A stretch of DNA of 64,000 nucleotides from a virus: positions 24,309 to 88,308 of the IMG/VR virus record IMGVR_UViG_3300035181_001003. One strand, given 5' to 3'. The position numbers and the translations under genes are program-made. Below the pieces are notes generated by a model. That model was not told the origin of the DNA and searched no databases. It saw nothing but the letters and a program-made list of their open reading frames with translations. The stretch's first letter is position 1, and every line of letters starts with the position of its first letter. Below, piece by piece: positions 26,894-34,567 of the stretch.

Positions 26894-26959
26894 ATTATAC
26901 ACTGCAACCTGGCAAAAGTACACAGTTATTTGCAAAAGAAGTGTAACTTGTTACACTTC
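26894..26959 (-). promoter_or_regulatory. Early promoter P1 with upstream GTTACA dyad
   Basis: Read on the minus strand: GAAGTGTAAC-TT-GTTACACTTC (a perfect 10-bp dyad, 26938-26959), then ACTGTGTAC, a CAGGTTG block and TATAAT (26894-26899). The same elements recur at five other sites with near-constant spacing. It drives 26651-26863 and onward. The dyad also overlaps the last codons of the metallophosphatase gene and may double as its terminator. Confidence 0.75.
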
Positions 26960-27757
26960 TACAAAGAATGGACCTTTTTTGTACTTATTGTATTGAGAGT
27001 TAGGACCAAATTCGCGAGGATATCCCATCGGGTTAGCAATAGCACGTGTCTTCTCAATCACAGTATCTCCGCAGTCATGCGTATGACCATAGATCCAGAT
27101 TGGGGGTGCATAATCCTCGTGCAAAATGTCATCGCATTCTGCTGCAAAGCCACCATTAATATGGTTTCCAAATCGTGGATGACACAGCGAATAGCTGGGC
27201 ATGTGATGGGTAATCACAACGGGCCGAACTCCACCCTTCCATTCCGTCAGCAGCCGAACAATCTCTTTCTTCTGTCGCTTGTGGTACATCTCCATCAGAC
27301 TAACGGTGAAGGGACTTTGTCCGTGGCGAATCAAACGGAAGTCATTCATTGCAGAACCAACCATCGCACGTTCTTGTAGAGTACGCCCACCCTCGGTCCA
27401 CATGGTTGCGAAGATGAAAGGTTGCCCTTCAAGGATGTAGAAGCCGACCCTATCATTCGCCCATTGAGTTCGAGTCAGAACCTCAGTAAAGCGATCATCC
27501 AGGGTTTTGTTCCAAGCATGATACTCATGTCGGTAATATTCATGGTTACCCGGAATATAGATGACTTGGCGGAATCGAACCTCAACCAATCGCAGAAAAT
27601 CCAGCAGCTGGTTAGGATCGGCAGAGATGTCACCTGCCAAAATGAGTACTGATTCTGCATCTTGTGGGTCAGATGGAAGAACATCAACAATTAAAGACTC
27701 CATGTTGCACCCGCGAAAGGCTTCAAGATGCAGATCAGATGCGATACGAATTTTCAT
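26951..27757 (-). CDS. Calcineurin-type metallophosphoesterase, 268 aa
   Basis: All five metal-site motifs are present: SDLHLE (about 8), LAGDIS (about 40), PGNHEYY (about 69), ITHHMPS (about 185) and YGHTHD (about 222). These define the calcineurin-like phosphoesterase family. The substrate is unknown, and phage members include nucleotide, RNA and protein phosphatases. The end overlaps the dyad of promoter P1. The start is coupled to 27754-27972 by a 4-nt overlap. Confidence 0.9.
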   Translation of the reverse strand: MKIRIASDLHLEAFRGCNMESLIVDVLPSDPQDAESVLILAGDISADPNQLLDFLRLVEVRFRQVIYIPGNHEYYRHEYHAWNKTLDDRFTEVLTRTQWANDRVGFYILEGQPFIFATMWTEGGRTLQERAMVGSAMNDFRLIRHGQSPFTVSLMEMYHKRQKKEIVRLLTEWKGGVRPVVITHHMPSYSLCHPRFGNHINGGFAAECDDILHEDYAPPIWIYGHTHDCGDTVIEKTRAIANPMGYPREFGPNSQYNKYKKGPFFVEV

Positions 27758-27972
27758 TGTCCAATCCTCGAAACAACTTCTGCCTTGCTATCTTGGAGCT
27801 TGATGAGAAGAGAACGATAGGCCTGTAAATAAGTGTCCATTCCAGGGTCAGTTAGAACTTCTTTTTCAAGTTCTGCAATCTTTTCACGGAGTTCTTTTTC
27901 TTTTATGCGATGACGAGCGATGTCGGCATTGAGGCCTTTAGTCTTGGACCAGAAGAAACCGCGCTTCATCAT
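27754..27972 (-). CDS. Small coiled-coil protein, 72 aa
   Basis: The ATG at 27972 forms an ATGA overlap with the preceding stop and has GGGG five bases upstream. An in-frame codon at 28002 is less likely. The N-terminus is short and basic (MMKRGFFWSKTKG), followed by heptad-like charged helices (HRIKEKELREKIAELEKEVL). The function is unknown. Confidence 0.6.
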   Translation of the reverse strand: MMKRGFFWSKTKGLNADIARHRIKEKELREKIAELEKEVLTDPGMDTYLQAYRSLLIKLQDSKAEVVSRIGQ

Positions 27973-28208
27973 ACTACCCCTACTATAACTTTCAGCTTCC
28001 AAACTGTTAAGCAGTAAATGGTCAGATTATCGGTTGATTTGGTAGTGTGAATTGAGAACCACAAAGTCTGAAGTTTATCGCCAACTAGCTGAGACCAGCA
28101 ATCTGCAGCCCGCCGCCATTCACCCATCAATCTTCCGAACTTGAATTCATGACCGGGGTTTGGGCAAGGCTTCAAGTCAAAGATTTTTCGAAGCTCGTCA
28201 TTCGTCAT
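27969..28208 (-). CDS. Hypothetical protein, 79 aa
   Basis: Not recognised. It starts MTNDELRKIFDLKPCPNPGH and has two beta-like segments (KLQTLWFSIHTTKSTDN). It is coupled at both ends to neighbours by ATGA overlaps, consistent with a single operon from promoter P2. Confidence 0.6.
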   Translation of the reverse strand: MTNDELRKIFDLKPCPNPGHEFKFGRLMGEWRRAADCWSQLVGDKLQTLWFSIHTTKSTDNLTIYCLTVWKLKVIVGVV

Positions 28209-28411
28209 TTTATTCTCTCAACTAATGCTTGTGCATCCCTAATATGTTCTATGTCATCAAAGGCAGCCGCAATTAAGAGGGAACGAATTTTAGCAAACTC
28301 AATGCCTCCCTTTTCAACTACTTCATCTGCTTCTTCTTGTGTCTCGCACGCCCAAAGAATGCTGGCAATCTTGCACTGCTCATCGGTAAGATTATCGAGT
28401 TGAACGGCCAT
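28205..28411 (-). CDS. Hypothetical protein, 68 aa
   Basis: Not recognised. It is a helical protein (LTDEQCKIASILWACETQEE; IRSLLIAAAFDDIEHIRDAQ). The start lies two bases after the stop of the 42-aa gene at 28414-28542. It belongs to the P2 operon. Confidence 0.6.
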   Translation of the reverse strand: MAVQLDNLTDEQCKIASILWACETQEEADEVVEKGGIEFAKIRSLLIAAAFDDIEHIRDAQALVERIK

Positions 28412-28413
28412 TT

Positions 28414-28542
28414 TTACTCTACTTGAAATTCGATTACACTGGTTTGGCGGATAAATTCGCCATCAATGTCAATGTATGTATGCGAGGAAAGATTTTCCTT
28501 AATTGGCATTTTAACTTCTTCCATAACTATTTCAACATCCAT
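28414..28542 (-). CDS. Small hypothetical protein, 42 aa
   Basis: An open frame with ATG at 28542, reading MDVEIVMEEVKMPIKENLSS and ending IRQTSVIEFQVE. Its end abuts the next gene and it is the first frame downstream of promoter P2. The codon pattern and tight packing support it. The ribosome site is weak. Confidence 0.5.
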   Translation of the reverse strand: MDVEIVMEEVKMPIKENLSSHTYIDIDGEFIRQTSVIEFQVE

Positions 28543-28574
28543 TTTTAATTTCTATTATAATCAACTGATAAGTA

Positions 28575-28597
28575 ATTATACACTGCAACCTGCGTAC
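28575..28597 (-). promoter_or_regulatory. Early promoter P2 (variant)
   Basis: The minus strand reads GTAC, then GCAGGTTGCAGTGTATAAT (28575-28593). It keeps the CAGGTTG block and TATAAT of the family, but the spacer to GTAC is about five bases shorter and no TGTAAC dyad is seen. The adjacent plus-strand bases also read GTACTTTTTGCCAGGTTGCA, an inverted second copy lacking a -10 box, facing the pseudogene at 28663. Confidence 0.6.
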
Positions 28598-28662
28598 TTT
28601 TTGCCAGGTTGCAAAAAGATTTTACAAATAAGTTTGTCAAATACTCGAGAAAAGTGTTACAC

Positions 28663-29367
28663 GTGAAAGTTTTTGAACTATTCTGCCCTCGTGCAATCCA
28701 TAACCTGGCTGACCCTAAAGATAAAGAAGTCACTAAGGTTAGTAAGGTTGAAGGCCTGGCTACCATTTTGAAAGCATAGTGTTCTGACATTATTAATGCT
28801 TACAAAGAAGCAGGTCACTGCATCTACTCCTATGGGGCTGAATGTAGTATATGAAGGTTTTGTGGCCTATACAGCTCCACTTGTATTCTTGAAATTAGCT
28901 ACTCAAGCTGACAGGTCTGAAGATTTACAGCAAATCAGGAAGTATGTAGAAGCTGATGCCCACTTGCCACACCAGTGATTAAATTCAAAATTAACCCTGA
29001 GTTCGATGGCACTCATAATAAGCCGGGTGAATTATGGAAGTCTCCTGGTGCAAGCAAAGGATCAATACCTCCAAGAAAGATATTAGCTACTTATACTGAC
29101 AAGGAAGGCCACACTAACCGTATAGTATGACAAACGCCGGAGGGTGAAGAGACTGCTATGGGCATGCAGCGATTTGGGACAAGGGCTATCACTAACCCTG
29201 ATGGGAAGATGAAGAAGGGCAGTTATTGGATGGCCTTCCCCTAGAAAGGCTAGAACATTCCAAATAAGGAATGGAAGAAGTTATCACGGGAAGATAGAGC
29301 AGCGCTTGACGTTAAACAACAAGCTACTGCATACCAACCATTATCAACTCAATTTGACCACTTTTAA
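28663..29367 (+). pseudogene. Decayed plus-strand gene of unknown function
   Basis: The gap between promoter P2 and the Nudix gene contains a plus-strand coding remnant. A GTG at 28663 gives VKVFELFCPRAIHNLADPKD, then TAG. Other frames continue with VVYEGFVAYTAPLVFLKLAT and INPEFDGTHNKPGELWKSPG, with further stops before GTRAITNPDGKMKKGSYWMA and WKKLSREDRAALDVKQQ. At least two frame changes and four stops occur. I do not recognise the family. Its end overlaps the 3' end of the Nudix gene. Confidence 0.6.
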
Positions 29368-29772
29368 CATGTCAATAATACCCGGGTGAAGAGGTGATGG
29401 AAGATCGTTAGCATTGCACCAAATGTAATCAATATTTTCCCAGTTGAGTGTAGGTTCAAATTCATCCCACACATCGCCAATATAGTTAGTGTAGGTAAAC
29501 TTACCATTGTTGAAAGTGAAAACTTTCTTTAGCTTAACAGCATTTGAATATCCAGCTTCTTCTTTGAGCTCGCGAATAACTGCTTCTTCAGCTGTTTCAC
29601 CCGGATCAATCTCACCACCGAAGCCTGCCCAGGTTCGGGGCTGCATAACACGATTACCACGCTGCACGAATAGATAACGATTAGATTTAACTGAGTGCAG
29701 GATAACGCCTGCAGCTTTAAAATCTGGCTTCAATTCAAGTGTGCAGGCAAGCTCGCACGTGAAGTTTGTCAT
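29344..29772 (-). CDS. Nudix hydrolase
   Basis: A 142-aa protein with a complete Nudix box G-x5-E-x7-REL-x-EE-x-G (GEIDPGETAEEAV, then IRELKEEAGY), preceded by PRTWAGFGG. Nudix enzymes cleave nucleoside diphosphates linked to another group, such as modified NTPs, ADP-ribose or NADH. The specificity cannot be read from the sequence. It overlaps the downstream metallophosphatase gene by 4 nt. Confidence 0.9.
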   Translation of the reverse strand: MTNFTCELACTLELKPDFKAAGVILHSVKSNRYLFVQRGNRVMQPRTWAGFGGEIDPGETAEEAVIRELKEEAGYSNAVKLKKVFTFNNGKFTYTNYIGDVWDEFEPTLNWENIDYIWCNANDLPSPLHPGIIDMLKVVKLS

Positions 29773-30353
29773 AGTTCTTTCTTCTCGTTTTCTGTTTTGC
29801 GGTTTGAACGAATATTATCAGGTTCTCCAGCAGGGATACTATCGAGCGTCTTCTTAATTGTTTCCCACCTAACTGGTGCATAATGGTTAGCATCAACACC
29901 TACATCATATCGACGGACTTTGCCATCTATAGGTTGAGGACTATGCACATGACCATGAAGCATATAGGAACCGTGAAAAGCTTTGTTCCAGGAATGCATT
30001 GGGTAATGGCACATATGAACCATAATACCGTCAATGTGCTCAGTGTAAAGTTCAGGAAGAATTTCCTCGAATAGATCCTGAATAGGTTTTTGATTACGAA
30101 TAACCTTGTCATGGTTTCCATAGACTAATCTCTTTTTACCATTTAGACGATTGAGGATAGTCTTTGCTTCTTCTTGATTGCAGAAGAAGACATCCCCCAA
30201 AATGTAGATGATGTCATCAGGCTTGACTGCAAGGTTCCAGTTGTAAATCAACGCTTCGTCCATTTGGCGAGCAGACTGGTACGGTCGGTTGCAATATCCG
30301 ATAATACGTTCATGACCCCAGTGGAGGTCAGATGTAAAAAACTTATTTGCCAT
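29769..30353 (-). CDS. Metallophosphoesterase, 194 aa
   Basis: The motifs are TSDLHWGHE (about 7), LGDVFF (about 52), YGNHDK (about 78), HMCHYPM (about 113) and LHGHVHSP (about 132). This is the compact 'GHEE'-type calcineurin-like phosphoesterase common in phages. It is unrelated in detail to the 268-aa member at 26951. A tandem with a Nudix hydrolase suggests nucleotide clean-up, which is inference. Confidence 0.88.
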   Translation of the reverse strand: MANKFFTSDLHWGHERIIGYCNRPYQSARQMDEALIYNWNLAVKPDDIIYILGDVFFCNQEEAKTILNRLNGKKRLVYGNHDKVIRNQKPIQDLFEEILPELYTEHIDGIMVHMCHYPMHSWNKAFHGSYMLHGHVHSPQPIDGKVRRYDVGVDANHYAPVRWETIKKTLDSIPAGEPDNIRSNRKTENEKKEL

Positions 30354-30576
30354 TTCTCAATCGTTCTATTTCATTTGCAGCTTCTTCAAGAAGATCAGCA
30401 ATACGATCAGGCTTACCTTCTTGCACGCTCTTACGTGTAGAAATCTGTCTGCGAATTTCTGCTCGCTTGCGAAGCCGAAAAACCAAATCGTCGCTAATCA
30501 GCTCTTTAGCTCTTCGCTCAATGCGTTTCTGTCTATGTACGTTGATGCTTTCAAGTATTTCAGTCAGTGTTATCAT
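30343..30576 (-). CDS. Small basic coiled-coil protein, 77 aa
   Basis: The N-terminal half is very basic and helical (HRQKRIERRAKELISDD; FRLRKRAEIRRQ). It ends with PDRIADLLEEAANEIERLRN, a pattern frequent in small phage early proteins. The start overlaps the frame downstream of 30628-30786, and the end overlaps the metallophosphatase start by 11 nt. Confidence 0.6.
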   Translation of the reverse strand: MITLTEILESINVHRQKRIERRAKELISDDLVFRLRKRAEIRRQISTRKSVQEGKPDRIADLLEEAANEIERLRNGK

Positions 30577-30627
30577 TTGTCATTATAGCTTCACGCAGTA
30601 TTTGGAAGTCTGCAGAAAGCCGCAAAC

Positions 30628-30786
30628 TTATATCTTCAAGAGACCCCTGGATATACCGAATTGAACTAGCAATTCAGTAGCATTAGAGGTAGGCATGCCA
30701 TTTACTATCACATTGTAAAGATTACGCAGCTCACCCAGACGGATAATCTGGGTCTCTACTGCATCAAGTAGTTCAAAGGCGGACAT
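30628..30786 (-). CDS. Small hypothetical protein, 52 aa, possibly frameshifted
   Basis: The ATG at 30786 lies one base after the upstream stop. The product MSAFELLDAVETQIIRLGEL... stops at 30628. Around 30660 the -1 frame continues with a plausible coding sequence (IRYIQGSLEDISLRLSADFQ and beyond) that runs into the start of the next gene. Either the protein is about 85 aa with a -1 shift or indel, or the 52-aa form is real. Confidence 0.45.
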   Translation of the reverse strand: MSAFELLDAVETQIIRLGELRNLYNVIVNGMPTSNATELLVQFGISRGLLKI

Positions 30787-30787
30787 G

Positions 30788-30961
30788 TCAGTAGGTCTCT
30801 TTGATGACGTCAAACCGGTCCTTAGGATACTTCTCAATGAAGGCTGGATCCCTCACAAACTCGTTGTATGCCTTGGCTTCAAAGAAGACCTTCTTGAAAA
30901 CACTGATGTGGCTGCCCTTAGGGCAAACGGTCAGATAAATCGATGTTGCTTTTCCGCCCAT
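30788..30961 (-). CDS. Small hypothetical protein, 57 aa
   Basis: The ATG at 30961 is preceded by AAAGGAAAATATC. The product starts MGGKATSIYLTVCPKGSHIS and ends RFDVIKETY, with a beta-beta-alpha pattern. It is followed after one base by the next start. The roughly 115 bases upstream (30962-31077) contain a coding-like stretch (TIDGFEVLSSDGDCMTISW) that lacks an ATG. Confidence 0.55.
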   Translation of the reverse strand: MGGKATSIYLTVCPKGSHISVFKKVFFEAKAYNEFVRDPAFIEKYPKDRFDVIKETY

Positions 30962-31077
30962 GATATTTTCCTTTGATGCGTTAAACTATTTACTTACCAG
31001 CTAATCGTCATGCAGTCACCATCAGAACTGAGAACTTCAAAACCATCAATAGTAAATGCCTGCGTGATTTTCTTTCC

Positions 31078-31539
31078 TTAAGCAATCAGGGTAGCAATAG
31101 CAGCGGTGAGAGCAACAGCTTCCATCTTTTCGGGAGCTGCGATACCCAGCATTTCAGCTTGGTGGTTGAGCTTCACACGGTTGGCTTCAACCAATGCGAT
31201 ACCCTTACCCTTGATAACCGAAGCATTCCAGATTGGACCGAAGCTGAAGCGAACTCCATTGACTGCAGCAACCTTGATGCGAGCACCCTTAGGGCTAGAC
31301 TTGATTTTCAGAACCTTCTCAATAGGTTCAGCAGTAATTGCCTTGACAAGGCTCACAATGCAGAGATTGCCTTCAGCATTAACTCGATCTTCGGCCATAG
31401 CAACCATGCGAGCGAAGTACTTGTCATCAGCCTTCACGTTTGCTGGGATGTAGTTAGCAATGCGGTTCAGGAGCCCCATTGCGATAGTGTCTTGTTCATT
31501 GTAACGGAGACCAGTGATTTCAGCGATTTGTTTCAGCAT
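31078..31539 (-). CDS. Hypothetical protein, 153 aa, first gene after promoter P3
   Basis: Not recognised. It is Ala-rich and basic (LLNRIANYIPANVKADDKYF; SPKGARIKVAAVNGVRFSFG). It is the first gene downstream of the strong early promoter P3, so high early expression is expected. Its basic beta-rich middle could bind nucleic acid, but no motif proves it. Confidence 0.7.
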   Translation of the reverse strand: MLKQIAEITGLRYNEQDTIAMGLLNRIANYIPANVKADDKYFARMVAMAEDRVNAEGNLCIVSLVKAITAEPIEKVLKIKSSPKGARIKVAAVNGVRFSFGPIWNASVIKGKGIALVEANRVKLNHQAEMLGIAAPEKMEAVALTAAIATLIA

Positions 31540-31572
31540 TTTAAACTTTCTAAGTTAATCAATCGATAAGTA

Positions 31573-31634
31573 ATTATACACTAAACCTGACAAAATGTAC
31601 ACAGTTTTGCAGTTTAAGTGTAACAAAGTGTAAC
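31573..31634 (-). promoter_or_regulatory. Early promoter P3 with upstream GTTACA repeats
   Basis: The minus strand reads GTTACA at 31619-31624 (with a second copy ten bases further out), ACTGTGTAC, a CAGGTTTAG block and TATAAT (31573-31578). The element order and spacing match P1, P4, P5 and P6. Confidence 0.75.
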
Positions 31635-31817
31635 ATTCATGTCTGCTGTCATCAAGATGTCTCGGGTTTCTACCTTCCCCATCCAAGGGAAGCGGACACG
31701 CATAGAACTAGCATTCAGATTCAAGGTGAGAATTGCAGCTTCAATCTTAGTATTGACGTAATATTCATGCCATTTTCCACCTCAGCAATCGCTTGATTGA
31801 GAAACTGCTGTTTTCAC
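31614..31817 (-). pseudogene. Frameshifted small gene remnant
   Basis: From a GTG near 31817, shifted frames read QQFLNQAIAEV and then, after a one-base frame change, GKWHEYYVNTKIEAAILTLN and MRVRFPWMGKVETRDILMTA, ending at TAA 31614. The two parts form a plausible small protein disrupted by a single indel. Its end overlaps the upstream element of P3. Confidence 0.45.
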
Positions 31818-31843
31818 AATGGTAAGTTTTCGTTTGAAGTTTA

Positions 31844-31954
31844 TTATAGTTCTCCACCAATTAAAAATTCGGCATAGTCAGCATCGAAGGTTTCCCAAGG
31901 GACAATAGAAACAGTTTCCACAAAATGGAGATATTCGTTATTGAAAGTGGACAT
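31844..31954 (-). CDS. Small acidic protein, 36 aa
   Basis: The ATG at 31954 overlaps the stop of the previous gene (TAATG). The product reads MSTFNNEYLHFVETVSIVPW and ends AEFLIGGEL. The tight coupling supports translation. The function is unknown. Confidence 0.5.
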   Translation of the reverse strand: MSTFNNEYLHFVETVSIVPWETFDADYAEFLIGGEL

Positions 31955-32247
31955 TACATACTCCAATAGGTCTCTGAACTAGGGTCACAGCAGAGAGGGG
32001 TGTTTACAGACTGAACTACTGGCTTACCAGACATCAAACTGCAAACCGTTTCTGTCTTCTCGATCTTCTTGAACTCGGACATTTCCATGATGGAAAACTT
32101 CGAAGGATCGATCTTGCCAGCCTTGGTAAGCTTGGTCATTGCAGTCTTTGCGGCACCTTCATCAGCATACTTTGCATCTTGCCAATAACCTTGGCGCCAC
32201 ACACGAAAGAATTCGGTAGTTTCGGTGTTGAAGATGACATAAGACAT
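31954..32247 (-). CDS. Hypothetical protein, 97 aa
   Basis: This protein has a small helical/basic middle (DEGAAKTAMTKLTKAGKIDP) and an end of the type '..NTPLCCDPSSETYWSM' that recurs in small early proteins of large phages. The function is unknown. It is the second gene downstream of P4. Confidence 0.65.
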   Translation of the reverse strand: MSYVIFNTETTEFFRVWRQGYWQDAKYADEGAAKTAMTKLTKAGKIDPSKFSIMEMSEFKKIEKTETVCSLMSGKPVVQSVNTPLCCDPSSETYWSM

Positions 32248-32253
32248 TTGGAT

Positions 32254-32415
32254 TTACTCCTTGACTTCGGTTTCGGGCTTCTTGTAAAGCACAGTAACCG
32301 GACCAGGCAACATGCGCTTTTTAGCAGCAGTACTGGGCTTCAAGACCAAGGAAGAAATCTTCTTTTGTTCTTTGGTTTGAGGAGCTGGACTACGAGAAAC
32401 AAAGATTGAGGACAT
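32254..32415 (-). CDS. Small basic protein, 53 aa
   Basis: First gene downstream of promoter P4. The ATG is at 32415 and the product is basic and Pro/Ser-rich (MSSIFVSRSPAPQTKEQKK; LKPSTAAKKRMLPGPVTV). Its composition suggests an unstructured nucleic-acid- or protein-binding peptide (inference). Confidence 0.55.
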   Translation of the reverse strand: MSSIFVSRSPAPQTKEQKKISSLVLKPSTAAKKRMLPGPVTVLYKKPETEVKE

Positions 32416-32447
32416 AAAATACTTTCTGCATTTGTTAAAGATAAGTA

Positions 32448-32533
32448 ATTATACACTACAACCTGCTAAATGTACACACTTATTTAGGTTATTTTGTAAC
32501 CAAAATGTGTAACAATTCTTGTAACTTTGTAAC
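32448..32533 (-). promoter_or_regulatory. Early promoter P4 with TGTAAC repeats
   Basis: TATAAT (32448-32453) is preceded on the minus strand by a CAGGTTGTAGTG block, AGTGTGTAC (32472-32480), a GGTTACAAAATAACC inverted repeat (32488-32502) and further GTTACA copies to 32533. About 45 bases of the upstream part are nearly identical to those of P6. Confidence 0.75.
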
Positions 32534-32538
32534 AAGAT

Positions 32539-32853
32539 TTAGGTCAATTTACCTTCTACGACTTCGATTTTCAAGGCTCCCTCTTTTTTAGCTTCCTCGA
32601 GCCAAAAGCTGCATACAGTCATCATGTACATGCTCATCTTCTGAGTACTTTTATGACACTTGTAGGTGCTTCCGCTCTCGCACAAGAACTCGTAGTGATT
32701 TTGGAATTCAGATATGGTGTTGATCATTGAGCTGAGCTTCCAACTATCAGAGCCAGCAAAACCACCATACCATCCAGCAAATACCTTGCGAACAGTTTCA
32801 TTTTCAGTTGTGAATTCTAGCACTACCCAAACATCTGGATTGTAAATTGACAT
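32539..32853 (-). CDS. Hypothetical protein, 104 aa
   Basis: Not recognised. It is an alpha/beta protein (VWVVLEFTTENETVRKVFAG; GFAGSDSWKLSSMINTIS) of a kind common among phage early genes. It is the last gene before the P4 upstream element, and its start overlaps the stop of the 51-aa gene (TAATG). Confidence 0.65.
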   Translation of the reverse strand: MSIYNPDVWVVLEFTTENETVRKVFAGWYGGFAGSDSWKLSSMINTISEFQNHYEFLCESGSTYKCHKSTQKMSMYMMTVCSFWLEEAKKEGALKIEVVEGKLT

Positions 32854-33008
32854 TATGGTTCCCGTCCGATACCCATGGCATCTTCAAATTCTGTGTTAGT
32901 AAATTCTTCTTGTATTTGGTGGTAGTCCCCATGCGTATGAACATATGGTGGAGGAGTTGGTTTGTCACGCTTAATACAACGCGGGTCTCCCCGTGTCGTG
33001 TAAGCCAT
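32853..33008 (-). CDS. Small hypothetical protein, 51 aa, possibly a truncated zinc-finger protein
   Basis: The ATG at 33008 starts MAYTTRGDPRCIKRDKPTPP and the frame ends EDAMGIGREP, coupled to the next gene by TAATG. Upstream, in another frame, is a coding-like PVCSVCHRAVAVGADKTNMF with a CxxC pair, following MRNKY and a TAA. The two may once have been one zinc-finger protein (CxxC...C) now broken by a stop and a frameshift. Confidence 0.45.
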   Translation of the reverse strand: MAYTTRGDPRCIKRDKPTPPPYVHTHGDYHQIQEEFTNTEFEDAMGIGREP

Positions 33009-33090
33009 TTACCATCAAACATATTTGTTTTGTCTGCGCCAACAGCAACAGCCCTGTGACAAACAGAGCAGACGGGTTAATATTTGTTTC

Positions 33091-33321
33091 TCATTTTGAA
33101 TTCTTTCCAGCTTCAAAACCATCCTTGTATGCTTGATCAATTGACACCCATTCATCAGCATCTTCAGGTGACACTTCACTTAATGCATCTTTAGCCCAAG
33201 ATAATACTAGAGCATTTTCTTTATTGCAATGTTCCTGCATTCTGGGGTGCCAATTATTAGCGGCTCTAAAATGAAAATAGTCGAACATGGCTTTGGCCCC
33301 AGCCCTAAAGTCGTCTGTCAT
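33091..33321 (-). CDS. Hypothetical protein, 76 aa
   Basis: Not recognised. It starts MTDDFRAGAKAMFDYFHFRA and ends QAYKDGFEAGKNSK, the 'DGFEAG' style found in many small phage early proteins. It is coupled by a 4-nt overlap to 33318-33515. Confidence 0.65.
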   Translation of the reverse strand: MTDDFRAGAKAMFDYFHFRAANNWHPRMQEHCNKENALVLSWAKDALSEVSPEDADEWVSIDQAYKDGFEAGKNSK

Positions 33322-33515
33322 TTTACAAACCTTGGCATAGGATCAAACGGTGTGAGTTCAAAGTGCTCAAGCATTGGGATGAGCTCTTCAATCTTATCTA
33401 GAGGGTGGTGCTCTACAACTTTATGCGCACCATCAACTAGCAGAAAATAAAGGCTTGTGGTGCCTTCTTTGATCTGCTTACTGAAGATAAATTTCAAATC
33501 ATCCAAGGTCATCAT
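33318..33515 (-). CDS. Small protein, 65 aa, paralogue of 50849-51085
   Basis: LDDLKFIFSKQIKEGTTSLY and ELIPMLEHFELTPFDPMPRF align with LKEYFAEQISRGITNLFF and ELAELVPHLQDYTYYRN of the 78-aa protein 17 kb away, so the two are paralogues. The function is unknown. It is coupled by 4-nt overlaps on both sides. Confidence 0.65.
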   Translation of the reverse strand: MMTLDDLKFIFSKQIKEGTTSLYFLLVDGAHKVVEHHPLDKIEELIPMLEHFELTPFDPMPRFVK

Positions 33516-33913
33516 GGTACCTTCACAAAACTTACATCACTAAAGCTAAATGTATGCCGACGATCTTGCTCCAAGAGGATAACTTCACCAGCACTATTGA
33601 TCCAGCTCTCGTCTAGAAATTCTACTTCAACCCGAAAGCCTTTTCCATCGCACGACACGTGCTTCACTATAGCTAGTGACCCGGGCTTGAGATAGTGCGA
33701 ACAGCTGACCCATCCAGACGGCATAGGATCTGGGGCCTTCAATAGCATCACAGTATCGCCAGGCCAAAAAGGCGCAAAACGATTCATCAAGTATTCATAG
33801 GCGCCCACCATCTGTTCCACATAGATGGTTGCTTGCCCATGTGATAGAAGTTCTTGCACCTCAGCCAGCTTTTTCATTGCTGTTAGGAAGGGTGCATACG
33901 GTTCTTTGCTCAT
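33512..33913 (-). CDS. Hypothetical protein, 133 aa
   Basis: The ATG at 33913 has AGGA six bases upstream, better than the ATG two codons earlier. The N-terminal half is helical (AMKKLAEVQELLSHGQATIY). The C-terminal half looks like a small SH3-type beta barrel (FWPGDTVMLLKAPDPMPSGW; KPGSLAIVKHVSCDGKGFRV). The function is unknown. Confidence 0.65.
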   Translation of the reverse strand: MSKEPYAPFLTAMKKLAEVQELLSHGQATIYVEQMVGAYEYLMNRFAPFWPGDTVMLLKAPDPMPSGWVSCSHYLKPGSLAIVKHVSCDGKGFRVEVEFLDESWINSAGEVILLEQDRRHTFSFSDVSFVKVP

Positions 33914-34014
33914 TTTCATTCCTCATCTTTATCTTAACATTTATGATTGCACTGGAGACCTTGATGTCTTCCATATTCTTTATCTTATCAAACTATTTTT
34001 GTTAGCTCGTTCTA

Positions 34015-34239
34015 TTATAGACCAAACAATGCTCTAGCAGAACTTGCAGCCTGGGCCAGACCTGCATCATAGCCATCGTCGAACTCATCAGTATTATGAT
34101 CACCACAAGTTACAGCATCAAACTCTTCACAAAGACGTTCAATGATCAGCTTACAGAATTTATTCTGGCCAATGTGTTCAACCATAAATCGGGCTTCATC
34201 AACTGACCAGTAGTCTTGGGCTCTGTCCTTAGCTAACAA
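34015..34239 (-). CDS. Hypothetical protein, 74 aa
   Basis: Not recognised. It has a helical N-terminus (MLAKDRAQDYWSVDEARFM) and an acidic 'DEFDDGYDAGLAQA' end. It belongs to the same early gene run. Confidence 0.6.
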   Translation of the reverse strand: MLAKDRAQDYWSVDEARFMVEHIGQNKFCKLIIERLCEEFDAVTCGDHNTDEFDDGYDAGLAQAASSARALFGL

Positions 34240-34243
34240 TTCT

Positions 34244-34486
34244 TTAATCAGAAGCTGAGTCTTTTTTCAATCCAAGAGTTTGCGGGGAGTGGTCGATTCG
34301 GTCAATACCATCTCCACTATAGAAGAAAGCATCTTCATCTTCGATGGTAACACAAAGATCAACATGATGAATATCATAGTCAATAAAGGTATGATCAGGA
34401 CCATAAACACGAAAAACATATCCCCCTCCTTCATGGCCAAAAGTTCTCAACAGATGCCCGCTAACTTTGTTTGCAGATTTAATCAT
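34244..34486 (-). CDS. Hypothetical protein, 80 aa
   Basis: Not recognised. It is beta-rich (GHEGGGYVFRVYGPDHTFID; VDLCVTIEDEDAFFYSGDG). The 80-base gap upstream (34487-34567) contains a coding-like stretch ending PEHDEALQQLEEEDNW, whose only ATG gives 17 aa. Confidence 0.6.
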   Translation of the reverse strand: MIKSANKVSGHLLRTFGHEGGGYVFRVYGPDHTFIDYDIHHVDLCVTIEDEDAFFYSGDGIDRIDHSPQTLGLKKDSASD

Positions 34487-34567
34487 TACCAGTTATCCTC
34501 TTCTTCCAGTTGTTGCAAAGCTTCATCATGCTCAGGCATTTGTGATCTTGGGAATACTGTATGACAT

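Noticed and set aside
32804-33022. 72-aa frame starting MFDGKWLTRHGETR
   Set aside because: It overlaps two better-packed genes in other frames. Only its first part resembles a zinc-finger gene remnant, which I describe with 32853-33008.
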